Shown here in pieces: positions 1-8,420 of a stretch of DNA of 64,000 nucleotides. Below the pieces are notes generated by a model. The model worked only from the letters and a program-made list of their open reading frames with translations, was not told the DNA's origin and ran no database searches. The stretch's first letter is position 1. Each line of letters starts with the position of its first letter. Source of the stretch: Brevibacillus porteri (GTDB lineage Bacteria; Bacillota; Bacilli; Brevibacillales; Brevibacillaceae); contig NZ_PXZO01000002.1 in assembly GCF_003013475.1 (NCBI RefSeq), positions 310,001 to 374,000 of the forward strand, written 5' to 3'. Made by a program: the position numbers and the translations under genes.

Positions 1-106
1 TCCTGACGTATGAAGACGAATCATATTAATATTATTCCTATGTGTTTACTAGGTATATAATCAACTACATTAACACTCCTACATTCATCCTGTCAATAAC
101 TAGAAT

Positions 107-148
107 AACCCGAAATCCTCCCACAATTGGAGGCTTCGGGTTATTTTT
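107..148. terminator. Rho-independent terminator, probably bidirectional
   Basis: The arms AACCCGAA (107-114) and TTCGGGTT (135-142) flank an inner CCTCC/GGAGG pair. A T-run follows on the plus strand. It lies just beyond the stop of the minus-strand LOG gene and could also end a plus-strand transcript entering from the left. Bases 1-106 hold nothing I can recognise. Confidence 0.75.
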
Positions 149-157
149 TACTCGTTC

Positions 158-739
158 TTATTTTTCCAGTTCCGACCATTTGTTTACTTTCACTGGCGGT
201 GTGTAATCTCGCATACGATCTAGCAAAATAGCGGGATCACTCTCACACAGGATCAATTCGCCCTGCATAGCGGGAATAAATCCGGCTTCAGTCGCATGCT
301 CCACCATTTGCATCAACGGTGTATAGTAGCCATCCACGTTCAACAGTCCGATTGGTTTTTGGTGAATGCCAATTTGACCCCAGCTCACCACTTCAAAAAT
401 TTCTTCAAAGGTACCCAATCCGCCCGGCAAAGCAATGAAGCCATCAGACAAATCGATCATTTTCGCTTTGCGCTCGTGCATCGTCAGGACCTCATGCAAT
501 TCTGTCAGCCCTTTATGTACGATTTCTCCACGGAATAATCCGGTAGGCATGACGCCGATTGCTCTGCCTTCACCTTCCAGAACTGCATTTGCAACGCGTC
601 CCATCAATCCCATGCTAGAACCACCATAGACCAATTCAAGATCACGAGCGACCAGTTCTTTTCCCAACTCCTGTGCGTACCGTTCAAAAAGTGGATTTAC
701 ACCCGGATTGGAACCTGCATAAACACAAATACGTTTCAT
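158..739 (-). CDS. LOG-family protein (cytokinin-type phosphoribohydrolase / 'lysine decarboxylase-like')
   Basis: A 193-residue protein of the TIGR00730/LOG family, which includes Bacillus YvdD. The family fold is Rossmann-like, and studied members hydrolyse nucleoside 5'-monophosphates to base plus ribose 5-phosphate. The signature PGGLGTFEEIFE is near residue 105, and an upstream glycine-rich GGSSMGLMG is near residue 40. Length is normal for the family. The ATG is preceded by GGGAGGATGAC, a good ribosome binding site. The gene stands alone, divergent from the MazG-like gene. The family assignment is firm; the physiological substrate is not known from the sequence. Confidence 0.9.
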   Translation of the reverse strand: MKRICVYAGSNPGVNPLFERYAQELGKELVARDLELVYGGSSMGLMGRVANAVLEGEGRAIGVMPTGLFRGEIVHKGLTELHEVLTMHERKAKMIDLSDGFIALPGGLGTFEEIFEVVSWGQIGIHQKPIGLLNVDGYYTPLMQMVEHATEAGFIPAMQGELILCESDPAILLDRMRDYTPPVKVNKWSELEK

Positions 740-774
740 GTCATCCTCCCAAAACTTGTTGAAGTAGAATGGCT

Positions 775-804
775 TTTCCAGAATTTCTTTGCGTGTAATA
801 TAAT
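775..804 (+). promoter_or_regulatory. Sigma-A-like promoter of the MazG-like gene
   Basis: TTTCCA (775-780) is followed, after an 18-base spacer, by a perfect TATAAT (799-804). The start of the 835 gene lies about 24 bases past the expected transcription start. The -35 is weak (4 of 6). Confidence 0.55.
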
Positions 805-834
805 TATACTAAAATCAGGAAGGGACAGATACAT

Positions 835-1164
835 ATGAATATAACTGAGTTTCAAAAATGGGTCGGAGATTTTTATCAAGAACGTGGTTGGACTGGGTAT
901 GGTCCGTTTATTCGTGTGGGATTTTTGATGGAAGAAGCTGGCGAGTTGGCAAGAGCTGTACGCGCCATTGAAATTGGCCGAGATCGTCCTGATGAAGGGG
1001 AAAAACCCGCAGACGAAGCTCGGCAGGAGCTGGTGGAAGAGCTGGGCGATGTACTCGGGAATTTAATCTTGCTGGCAAACCAATACGAGGTTCCTTTTGA
1101 AGAGATATTGGAAGCACATCGAGCAAAGCTGCAAAAGCGCTATCAAAAATCGGAGACTGAGTAA
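835..1164 (+). CDS. MazG-like nucleotide pyrophosphohydrolase
   Basis: A 109-residue all-alpha NTP-PPase of the MazG superfamily. The metal-binding pattern is present: EEAGELARAV near residue 33, then EELGDVLGNL near residue 68. The family hydrolyses (d)NTPs to NMP and pyrophosphate as house-cleaning or ppGpp-related activity. The single-domain length matches the short MazG-like proteins rather than full MazG. The ATG follows AGGAAGGG at about 11 bases. It is a single-gene unit that ends at a strong hairpin before the convergent aminotransferase. Substrate is not predictable. Confidence 0.85.
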   Translation: MNITEFQKWVGDFYQERGWTGYGPFIRVGFLMEEAGELARAVRAIEIGRDRPDEGEKPADEARQELVEELGDVLGNLILLANQYEVPFEEILEAHRAKLQKRYQKSETE

Positions 1165-1258
1165 GAACATGCAGGAGGATTATGACCGAGATGGAATCAG
1201 CTACTTGATAGCTATGGAGCATCTTGTTTTCATTTCCAGCTTCATCGTTGAATGAATA

Positions 1259-1300
1259 CAGCGGCAGCCTAGGTTTTTCGCATCTCCTAGTCTGCCGCTG
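1259..1300. terminator. Shared terminator between convergent genes
   Basis: The arms CAGCGGCAG/CTGCCGCTG enclose CCTAGG/CCTAG. The hairpin is long and GC-rich, followed by a pyrimidine-rich tail with several Ts on the plus strand. It lies between the MazG-like gene (plus) and the aminotransferase (minus). Confidence 0.7.
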
Positions 1301-1326
1301 CTTTCGTCTTTTCGTCCAAGCTACTC

Positions 1327-2691
1327 CTACTCCAATGTATCAAAGGCTTCTTTCATAACCTGTGCAATAAAATCGATATCATCACTCGTCGTGGTAAACG
1401 GGGGCGAGAGTGTCAGCACATTATTGAAGCTCGGAATAGTGTCGCCATTGCGACCGATGATTAGCCCACGCTTCTTGCACTCGGCAATCACCTGTGTTAA
1501 TTTCGCTGGCGCCGCGGGTTCCTTCGTTTTGCGATCCTCTACCATCTCAATCCCCATCAGGAAGCCAAAGCTACGAATGTCTCCAACGTATGGATGATCT
1601 GCGAGAAACGCCAGCTTGGCACGCAATTCTGCACCGAGCTCCTCCGCTCTCTCCACCAGTTTTTCCTCTTCTAAAATTTCGAGATTTTTCAGGGCAAGCG
1701 CGCATGCCGCCGGATTGCCGCCGAACGTATTGACATGACGGAAATGCAGATTATTCCCCTGCTCATTGAATTTGTCTGCGATTTCTGCCCGCACAGCCGT
1801 TGCGGAAAGTGGCAGGTAGGCACTCGTAATACCTTTGGCCATGGTCACGATGTCAGGCTTGATTCCGAAGTTTTGGTGGCCGAACTTTTGACCTGAGCGA
1901 CCAAATCCGCAGATGACCTCGTCTACGATCATCAACACGCCGTACTTATCGCAGATTTCCCGCACTTTTGGCATGTATTCGGGCGAAGGAACGAGGACGC
2001 CTCCCCCGGTAATGGTCGGCTCCATGATGACCGCTGCCACTGTCTTTTCGCCTTCCCAATTGATCACTTGATCGTAATATTCGGCGCACTCCAGATTACA
2101 TTTGCCGTACGATTTTCCAGCCGGACAGCGATAGCAGTAAGGCGGCGGTACATGAAGGAAGCCTGGTGCTAATGGCTCGTATTTTTCCTTGCGTATGGAT
2201 TGACCCGTTGCAGCAAGAGCCCCCATCGTATTTCCGTGGTAAGCCCGATGTCGCGAAATGAATTTGTAACGACCCGACTCCCCGTTCTGGTGATGGTATT
2301 GACGAGCAATCTTGAATGCGACCTCGTTCGCTTCAGAGCCGCTATTGGAAAAGAAAACGCGATACTCCTCGCCAAGCCATTCGCTGATCTTCTCGGATAG
2401 ACGAATAGCAGGGACGTGGCTTTGTGTGAGTGGAAAATAAGCCAATTGCTTCAACTGCTCGTAAGCGGCGTCTGCGAGCTCATGTCGGCCATAGCCAACG
2501 TTGACACACCACAAGCCAGACATTCCATCCAGGTACCGGTTCCCATCGATATCCGTGATCCACGACCCGCTCGCTTCCGTTACGATCATCGGATTGGGAT
2601 TGTAGGGGGACATATGGTGCCACATATGCGAACGGTCGGCATTCAGCAAGCTCTCTTTATCAAAATCTTTCGTCACTTGTCCTTGCTCCAT
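1327..2691 (-). CDS. Class III aminotransferase (omega-amino acid:pyruvate type)
   Basis: A 454-residue PLP enzyme of aminotransferase class III. Recognisable parts are SNSGSEANEVAFKIAR (phosphate-binding region, near 115), IVDEVICGFGRSG (near 255) and TMAKGITSAYLPLSA, whose lysine forms the PLP Schiff base (near 286). AAGGAGGATTGCGCG precedes the ATG. It lies 31 bases downstream of, and on the same strand as, a CoA-acylating semialdehyde dehydrogenase. The pair fits beta-alanine or beta-aminoisobutyrate breakdown: transamination to (methyl)malonate semialdehyde, then oxidation to acetyl- or propionyl-CoA. The exact amino donor is an inference from this context. A putrescine or GABA donor is a possible alternative. 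Confidence 0.85.
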   Translation of the reverse strand: MEQGQVTKDFDKESLLNADRSHMWHHMSPYNPNPMIVTEASGSWITDIDGNRYLDGMSGLWCVNVGYGRHELADAAYEQLKQLAYFPLTQSHVPAIRLSEKISEWLGEEYRVFFSNSGSEANEVAFKIARQYHHQNGESGRYKFISRHRAYHGNTMGALAATGQSIRKEKYEPLAPGFLHVPPPYCYRCPAGKSYGKCNLECAEYYDQVINWEGEKTVAAVIMEPTITGGGVLVPSPEYMPKVREICDKYGVLMIVDEVICGFGRSGQKFGHQNFGIKPDIVTMAKGITSAYLPLSATAVRAEIADKFNEQGNNLHFRHVNTFGGNPAACALALKNLEILEEEKLVERAEELGAELRAKLAFLADHPYVGDIRSFGFLMGIEMVEDRKTKEPAAPAKLTQVIAECKKRGLIIGRNGDTIPSFNNVLTLSPPFTTTSDDIDFIAQVMKEAFDTLE

Positions 2692-2722
2692 CGCGCAATC
2701 CTCCTTATTTTTTCGTAAGCGG

Positions 2723-4231
2723 TTATTTTACAAAAACTTTTTGCGAGCCGATGCTGGTATCTCCATCTTCGAACCATCTGGATGTGACCGTTTTTTTCTT
2801 CGTGAAAAAGAGGACGCCATCCTTTCCATTTGCATGTAAATCACCGTAAAAGGACTGCTTCCAGCCTGAGAAAGCAAAGAAGCCCATCGGAGCAGGCACT
2901 CCTACATTGACACCGACCATCCCCGCTTCCACCTGCTGAACGAATTCTCTGCCCCATTTTCCATTGTTCGTATAGATGGTCGCCCCATTGCCAAAACGCG
3001 ATCGACTAATCGTCTCCAAGCCCTCTTCAAAGTCTTTCACACGCATGACACTCAAGACAGGCGCGAAAATCTCGTCTCGGACAATGACCATCTCGGCATC
3101 TGCCTTGTCAAAAATCGTTGGCCCGAGGAAGTAACCATCTGGCAGCCTTTTCGCATCCTCGCGACCATCCCGTACCAGCGCGGCGCCAGACGCAACACCT
3201 TTTTCAATGTAGTCATGTACTTTGGACAAGTGCGAATCACGGATGACTGGCCCGAGATCGATGCCCACCTCCAAACCATTCCCCATTGCGAGAGCATTGG
3301 CTTCCTCGATCAGATGCGTGATCAGCTCATCGGCAATCTCTTCAACAGCTACTACAGCACTGGCTGCCATACACCGCTCTCCTGCGCAGCCGAATGCTGA
3401 GCTCGTAATTGTTTTTGCCGCGCGCTTCAAATCCGTGTCAGGCATGACCAAATGGTGATTTTTCGCCCCAGCCAGTGCTTGCACACGCTTCCCGTTCGCC
3501 GCTGCTGTCTTGTACACGTATTCCGCAACCGGCTGCGAACCGACGAATGAGATCGCTTTTACGTCCGGATGCTCCAACAAACCATTGACGACATCATGCG
3601 CTCCGTTTACGACATTGAATACACCGTCTGGCAGCCCTGCTTCCTTTAGCAGTTCAGCAATTCGAATCGAAGACAGCGGCGTACGCTCTGAGGGCTTCAA
3701 GACAAAAGTATTTCCTGCGGTAATCGCAATCGGGTACATCCACATCGGGACCATCACAGGGAAGTTAAATGGTGTAATCCCGCCGACTACCCCCAAAGGA
3801 AAACGGATCACCTGACTGTCGATGCTGTTTGCGATATTGGGCAATGTTTCTCCCATCATCAGTGTCGGCATCCCACAAGCGAACTCTACCATTTCCAGCC
3901 CACGCAATAGCTCTGCCTGTGCCTCAGGCAGATTTTTGCCGTTCTCCATGGTGATCATCCGGGCGAGTTCATCCTCGTGTTTTACGAGAAGACTATGAAA
4001 ACGAAACATAATGCGCGCACGATCCACGACAGGCGTAGCACTCCAGCTCACAAACGCTTCCTTTGCAGCAGCAACAGCCTTGTCCACGTCTTCTCTCGTC
4101 GATAGTGGCACGCGTGACAACAATTCTCCTGTTGCTGGATTGGGTACATCCTCAAAGCGTGTCGTCAGTGAATCTATCCACTGCCCCCCAATGTAGTTTT
4201 TCAACGGATTTCCAACGATAGCTGTGTTCAT
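2723..4231 (-). CDS. mmsA: CoA-acylating methylmalonate-semialdehyde dehydrogenase
   Basis: A 502-residue aldehyde dehydrogenase of the MmsA/IolA subfamily. It converts malonate or methylmalonate semialdehyde with CoA and NAD to acetyl- or propionyl-CoA plus CO2. The cofactor-side SFVGSQPVAEYVY is near 230, and the catalytic cysteine is in FGCAGERCMA near 282. It ends with the family-typical GVLFFTKKKTVTSRW. GAGGAGTTGAAGAG precedes the ATG. First gene of a two-gene operon with the class III aminotransferase, divergent from a PucR-type regulator. B. subtilis IolA belongs to inositol catabolism, but no inositol genes are near here, so amino-acid catabolism is the better reading. Confidence 0.9.
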   Translation of the reverse strand: MNTAIVGNPLKNYIGGQWIDSLTTRFEDVPNPATGELLSRVPLSTREDVDKAVAAAKEAFVSWSATPVVDRARIMFRFHSLLVKHEDELARMITMENGKNLPEAQAELLRGLEMVEFACGMPTLMMGETLPNIANSIDSQVIRFPLGVVGGITPFNFPVMVPMWMYPIAITAGNTFVLKPSERTPLSSIRIAELLKEAGLPDGVFNVVNGAHDVVNGLLEHPDVKAISFVGSQPVAEYVYKTAAANGKRVQALAGAKNHHLVMPDTDLKRAAKTITSSAFGCAGERCMAASAVVAVEEIADELITHLIEEANALAMGNGLEVGIDLGPVIRDSHLSKVHDYIEKGVASGAALVRDGREDAKRLPDGYFLGPTIFDKADAEMVIVRDEIFAPVLSVMRVKDFEEGLETISRSRFGNGATIYTNNGKWGREFVQQVEAGMVGVNVGVPAPMGFFAFSGWKQSFYGDLHANGKDGVLFFTKKKTVTSRWFEDGDTSIGSQKVFVK

Positions 4232-4307
4232 CTCTTCAACTCCTCACGTTCAATTCATTGACAATTCCATTTTATCCAAAAACAATGCCTGTCAGCACTA
4301 GACAAAG

Positions 4308-4321
4308 CGTAACGCATTACG
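4308..4321. promoter_or_regulatory. Candidate operator palindrome in the mmsA/pucR divergent region
   Basis: CGTAA-CGCA-TTACG is a perfect 5-bp inverted repeat in the 123-base region between two divergent starts. On the minus strand, CTGACA and TAAAAT with a short 15-base spacer could form the mmsA promoter. The palindrome sits upstream of both genes, a natural place for the PucR-type regulator or another factor. No experimental motif was matched. Confidence 0.35.
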
Positions 4322-4363
4322 TAGGGTTAATCATACAGAGTGTAAACGGAAGAGGTGATCCTG

Positions 4364-6001
4364 ATGAGCAACGATTTGCGCCTGACCATTGCAGAAATCA
4401 TCAAGCGTCCATTGTTTCAACATGCTCAAGTGGTGGCGGGGCATCGCGGCCTGTCCCGACCTGTTCGCTGGGTTCACGTCCTGGAGACTGCCGATACGGG
4501 ACAGTTTTTAAATGGCGGAGAGCTGATCCTATCTACCGGGCTAGGATTTGGCGAAGAAAAGGAAAAGCGACTTGCGTATTTAACAGAGCTCATTCGGCGA
4601 AAAGCAGTCGGGCTGTGCATCGAGCTGGGACGTTACATTCCCTCCATCCCTGAAGATATGCTAGAGTTGGCGAACCACCACCAGCTTCCGTTGCTCGTCT
4701 TTCATCAGCCCGTCCGCTTTGTGGACATCACGCAAGATTTGCACGAGTATTTGATCCATGCGCAGATGCAAGCACTTCGCAATCTCGAAGCATACTCTCG
4801 CAGTTTGCAACAGCTCAGCCTGCAGGCTGCGGGCATACCCAAGCTATTGCAGCATTTTCAGGTGGCAGTTCAGACGCAGGTCTTCTATTACGCACCAGAT
4901 GGCTCCACACAATTTGCCCCGGTGGTACCGCATGATGTTGCAGTGGAGATGAGCGATTTGATGCGGTCTCATTTTTCCGAACTGGATAGTAGTGAAGCTG
5001 GCGTCCGCTTCCTTTCTCTCTCTGCGACCAGGCAGCTTGCCTATCAACCAGTGATGGCAATGGGTCACGTGCTCGCTTATGTCGGCATTGTTTTGTATGA
5101 ACGCAGTCCGGATGAGTATTTGCTCCTGACCTTAGACAATACAGTCAGCGCGATGGCCCAAATTTTAATGAGGAAAATGTTTGTGGAGGAACAGGCGCTT
5201 GCTACCGAAAACCGGCTGTTTGATGATTTGATTGCCAACCGCTCCATACCTGAGGAACAAATGCGTTCCTTACTCGGTATCACAGGCAGCGGTAAAGCAT
5301 CGGCCTATCACATGATTCTTTTATCGTTTGAGAAGCCGAAGAACCTGGCCGAGGACTCCCTTCCGCCGCACGATCTGACAGCTATCTTCCGTTCCCTATT
5401 GGCTCGTCATCGCTTTCGTCCTTTCATACGTTGCATGGGCCATCGCTTTTACTTTTTGCTAATCGAGCAGCAGCCGCTTGCAGATTCCCGTCGTACCCTG
5501 GAAAAAGCCTTTCGCGACGTCAAAAGAATCATGACACAAATGCTAGGAACGGATGTTCAAATATGGATGGGGGTCAGTCGAACCGGAAAACGGTTGTCTG
5601 ACGCTGGACGACACCTCGCAGAGGCGGAACAGGCACTGGCTTTTTTCCAGGAATCATCCAGTCCGTTTTTCGCTGATCTCGGATTGTTCCGACTCCTGTT
5701 CCACGTACCTAGTGAGCCTGTGTTAAAAACCTTCATAAGCGATTACCTAGGCCCGCTGTTAGCCCATGACCAAGCACACGGCTCCTCGCTCGTTCATACG
5801 CTGCGTGTCTATTTAGATGTCAACCTGTCCAAGCAGGAGGCTGCGGAAAAACTGTTCATTCATCGACAAACGCTCTATCATCGCTTGGAAAAAATCGAAG
5901 AAATTCTCGGTGAGGATTACATGGCAACGCAAAACAGGATTTGCCTGGAAATCGCTCTGCGAGCGCGGGAATGGTTAAGGAAAGAAGAGCAACATCAGTA
6001 A
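4364..6001 (+). CDS. PucR-family transcriptional regulator
   Basis: A 545-residue regulator with three parts. An N-terminal PucR sensor region (about 10-130) contains GELILSTGLGFG. A GGDEF-like middle region (about 290-420) follows. The C-terminal PucR helix-turn-helix region (about 485-530) contains QEAAEKLFIHRQTLYHRL. B. subtilis PucR controls purine catabolism, and relatives often control adjacent amine or amino-acid catabolic genes. Divergence from the aminotransferase/mmsA pair suggests that it responds to their substrate. A GTG lies at 4355, but AGAGGTG overlaps it and is spaced correctly for the ATG at 4364, so I chose that start. Confidence 0.85.
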   Translation: MSNDLRLTIAEIIKRPLFQHAQVVAGHRGLSRPVRWVHVLETADTGQFLNGGELILSTGLGFGEEKEKRLAYLTELIRRKAVGLCIELGRYIPSIPEDMLELANHHQLPLLVFHQPVRFVDITQDLHEYLIHAQMQALRNLEAYSRSLQQLSLQAAGIPKLLQHFQVAVQTQVFYYAPDGSTQFAPVVPHDVAVEMSDLMRSHFSELDSSEAGVRFLSLSATRQLAYQPVMAMGHVLAYVGIVLYERSPDEYLLLTLDNTVSAMAQILMRKMFVEEQALATENRLFDDLIANRSIPEEQMRSLLGITGSGKASAYHMILLSFEKPKNLAEDSLPPHDLTAIFRSLLARHRFRPFIRCMGHRFYFLLIEQQPLADSRRTLEKAFRDVKRIMTQMLGTDVQIWMGVSRTGKRLSDAGRHLAEAEQALAFFQESSSPFFADLGLFRLLFHVPSEPVLKTFISDYLGPLLAHDQAHGSSLVHTLRVYLDVNLSKQEAAEKLFIHRQTLYHRLEKIEEILGEDYMATQNRICLEIALRAREWLRKEEQHQ

Positions 6002-6006
6002 AAAAA

Positions 6007-6051
6007 GACACAACCTTTCATCCGATCAAAAGACGAAGGTTGTGTCTGTTA
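6007..6051. terminator. Bidirectional terminator between pucR-type gene and subtilase
   Basis: GACACAACCTT (6007-6017) and AAGGTTGTGTC (6036-6046) form a perfect 11-bp stem with an 18-base loop. It has an A-run on the left and a T-rich tail on the right, so it can serve both convergent genes. Confidence 0.85.
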
Positions 6052-6052
6052 T

Positions 6053-8317
6053 TTATTTTCCTGGCTTTTTCATATATAGGCGATACTTTGCTTCTTTTCC
6101 ATCCGTCAACACAACGCGAATATTGTACAGACCGGATTTTTCAAGATTCACCGATAGTTGTTCTGGTTTGTCGGTGCTTGTTGCAGCAGCAAGCTCTTGT
6201 GAACGACTGTTATACACGTACAAATCAATATTTGCATCCTCTTCCCACTCTACGGATAATTCCAAATCACCAGGCTCATTAACGCGAATCAAATACTCCA
6301 TGCTTTTCTGCTTCTTCGTCAGTTTCCCTGTTCGAGCAGGTTCTTTGTCTACAACTGGCGGCTTTTCCTCTTCCTCGTCATCGGCCTTTTGCCATTTTCC
6401 CGTTGTTGCTAGCGCATACGGCTGAGGTCCTTTCGGTATGTTATAGCCTTCGACCGTCACGGTGTAGGTTCCCTCTTCCGGCTCGGTAATCCATACTTGC
6501 TCGACGTTGTTGAGGTTGTCCACTTCGTCGTTGTACGGGGCCTCAAAAAAGTCGTTGCCGTTCAGTTTTTCTCCACTCGGTGTCGTCACCTTCAGATTCA
6601 AATCGTTGACGAGCGCACGCTTTGCGACAATGGCAGCAGGATAATCCGTCCACGCAAGTGTAATTGCCAAAGGCTTAGAATCATCCGAGACCTTGACCTT
6701 ATATGTAACTTTTTCACGGGTGCGAATGCCGTCCTTCTCGTCCTTGTAATTCGTTTCAATCGCCTGCTCCAGATTGGCTCGGCCGAAGCCTTGCTCTCGC
6801 ATGTCTTCATCCAAGTTGTCTGCACTCGTCAACAGCATGGCTTTTACTAATGCACCACTCGGATTTTTTTCCCCTTCGTCCTGTAAAAATTCCCGGATTT
6901 GTGCCACACCGCCCGCTAAAATCGGCGTAGCCATGCTCGTGCCGTTCATATACGCGTAATGCTCATTAAAACGCTTGTAGAAATTTTTGCTCGGTGCCAG
7001 TGAAGAGCGCGTGGACAAGATCGCTGAACCAGGCGCGACAATATCAGGCTTCAAACGTCCGTCGTCCGTTAAGCCGCGACTGCTCGATACCCACACGTCG
7101 TCCGCTTTATCGGAGCTCTTCCCCAAGTTGGGCCGAATATTTTCCGTGGCGCCAACGGCGATGACGTTTTTAGCAGTGGCTGGGCTCCCAATCGTTTTAT
7201 AGCCTTTCTCGCCATCGTTTCCAGCCGCAATTAGCACCGTCATATCTGGATGCTCCCATAAAAAGCGATCAAACAGAAGCGATGACAGGCTGTACGCTCC
7301 CCTATCATTCGTTCCCCACGAATTGGAGTGAATACGGGCTCCCTCTTCGTATGCTTCCTGCAAAATCGTCTCGACATCCGTGTTGAGCTTCCCTTTCGCA
7401 TTCTCTATCGAATGAAAAACGAGCTTCGCACCCGGTGCCGTTCCTTTATACTGTCCATCTGATGCTTCTCCTGTGCCCACAATGGAGCCAGCAACATGCG
7501 TACCATGACCGTGGACGTCACTCGCATCATTCGGTCGGCCAATTGAAATGAGCTTCTCAATCTGGCCTTTAAAATCTGGATGCATCGTTTGAAGCTTACC
7601 TGTATCCAGTCCGGTATCGGCGACTCCGACAATTTGTCCCTTGCCTGTGTACCCTGTCGAGGTCAGCTTGTCCGAACGAATGATGGTAGCTGCCACATCA
7701 TTGTGTAGCTTGTTTTCTGGCACAGGGACGACAGCAATAACATCATCTGATTCGACCACTTGTTCAATCGTTTGCTGATCCATCTTTGCGATAGATATAT
7801 GCGGAGCATCTTCCGGCGTTTGAATGTCGCGTATATCTTGATCCTCCGTCATTTCCGTCATCGCTCGAAACATGTCCACCCGTTGATTGAAACCGATGAC
7901 GGCAACCTCGACCCGCTCTCTATTGCCTCCTGAAAAGCGAAGCTCTGACGATACTTTGGACTTCGGTGTAAACGCCATGACGTCTTCGACAAAGGACAGC
8001 TCCTCGACTTCCCTTCTTACCTGTTCATCCTCAATTTTCGCGATGAAGGCATAATCCGGTATGTAATCACCAAGCGTGACGCCGATATCTTCCAGTTCTT
8101 CTTTCCACTCCTCACGAACAGGACCAGATAACTGAATAACGACGAGCTCGGACTCTCTCTTTTTCGACGTAAGCTTGTCCAGTGCAAGACCCTTATCGAC
8201 TTCGATCTGGATATTGCCCCGACGCTCTCCCTCTTGCTTGGCATCCGCTGGAATGCCTTCCAGCGAAAGTGTCAGAACAAGTGTCGTGCATAAAGCTGCC
8301 TGCCATTTTTTTCGCAA
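6053..8317 (-). CDS. Secreted S8-family subtilisin-like serine protease
   Basis: A 754-residue subtilase. A signal peptide starts at RKKWQAALCTTLVLTL and has a likely cleavage site near PADA (residue 27). A propeptide of about 190 residues follows. The catalytic triad is D234 (VADTGLD), H271 (HGTHVAGS) and S461 (NGTSMATP). A C-terminal jelly-roll region and a final domain of about 75 residues resemble a bacterial pre-peptidase C-terminal domain. An ATG at 8353 opens a longer frame but lies at the predicted transcription start. The TTG at 8317 has GGGGGAAGGG eight bases upstream and begins exactly at the signal peptide. Role: extracellular protein degradation. It is transcribed alone. Confidence 0.9.
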   Translation of the reverse strand: MRKKWQAALCTTLVLTLSLEGIPADAKQEGERRGNIQIEVDKGLALDKLTSKKRESELVVIQLSGPVREEWKEELEDIGVTLGDYIPDYAFIAKIEDEQVRREVEELSFVEDVMAFTPKSKVSSELRFSGGNRERVEVAVIGFNQRVDMFRAMTEMTEDQDIRDIQTPEDAPHISIAKMDQQTIEQVVESDDVIAVVPVPENKLHNDVAATIIRSDKLTSTGYTGKGQIVGVADTGLDTGKLQTMHPDFKGQIEKLISIGRPNDASDVHGHGTHVAGSIVGTGEASDGQYKGTAPGAKLVFHSIENAKGKLNTDVETILQEAYEEGARIHSNSWGTNDRGAYSLSSLLFDRFLWEHPDMTVLIAAGNDGEKGYKTIGSPATAKNVIAVGATENIRPNLGKSSDKADDVWVSSSRGLTDDGRLKPDIVAPGSAILSTRSSLAPSKNFYKRFNEHYAYMNGTSMATPILAGGVAQIREFLQDEGEKNPSGALVKAMLLTSADNLDEDMREQGFGRANLEQAIETNYKDEKDGIRTREKVTYKVKVSDDSKPLAITLAWTDYPAAIVAKRALVNDLNLKVTTPSGEKLNGNDFFEAPYNDEVDNLNNVEQVWITEPEEGTYTVTVEGYNIPKGPQPYALATTGKWQKADDEEEEKPPVVDKEPARTGKLTKKQKSMEYLIRVNEPGDLELSVEWEEDANIDLYVYNSRSQELAAATSTDKPEQLSVNLEKSGLYNIRVVLTDGKEAKYRLYMKKPGK

Positions 8318-8361
8318 ACCAAACACCCTTCCCCCATGGCGTAATGTAACCATTTCTATCC

Positions 8362-8388
8362 ATTATAAGAGAAAGGGTGAATTGTCAA
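8362..8388 (-). promoter_or_regulatory. Promoter of the subtilase gene
   Basis: On the minus strand a consensus TTGACA (8383-8388) and consensus TATAAT (8362-8367) are separated by 15 bases, two fewer than optimal. Transcription would start near 8355, giving a leader of about 38 nt to the TTG at 8317. This argues against the upstream ATG at 8353. Confidence 0.65.
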
Positions 8389-8420
8389 AAGAGTAAGAAG
8401 GCATAGAGATGGGACAAAAA

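Noticed and set aside
8318-8353. ATG start of the subtilase at 8353
   Set aside because: It coincides with the predicted transcription start, lacks a ribosome site, and would put 12 residues ahead of a normal signal peptide.
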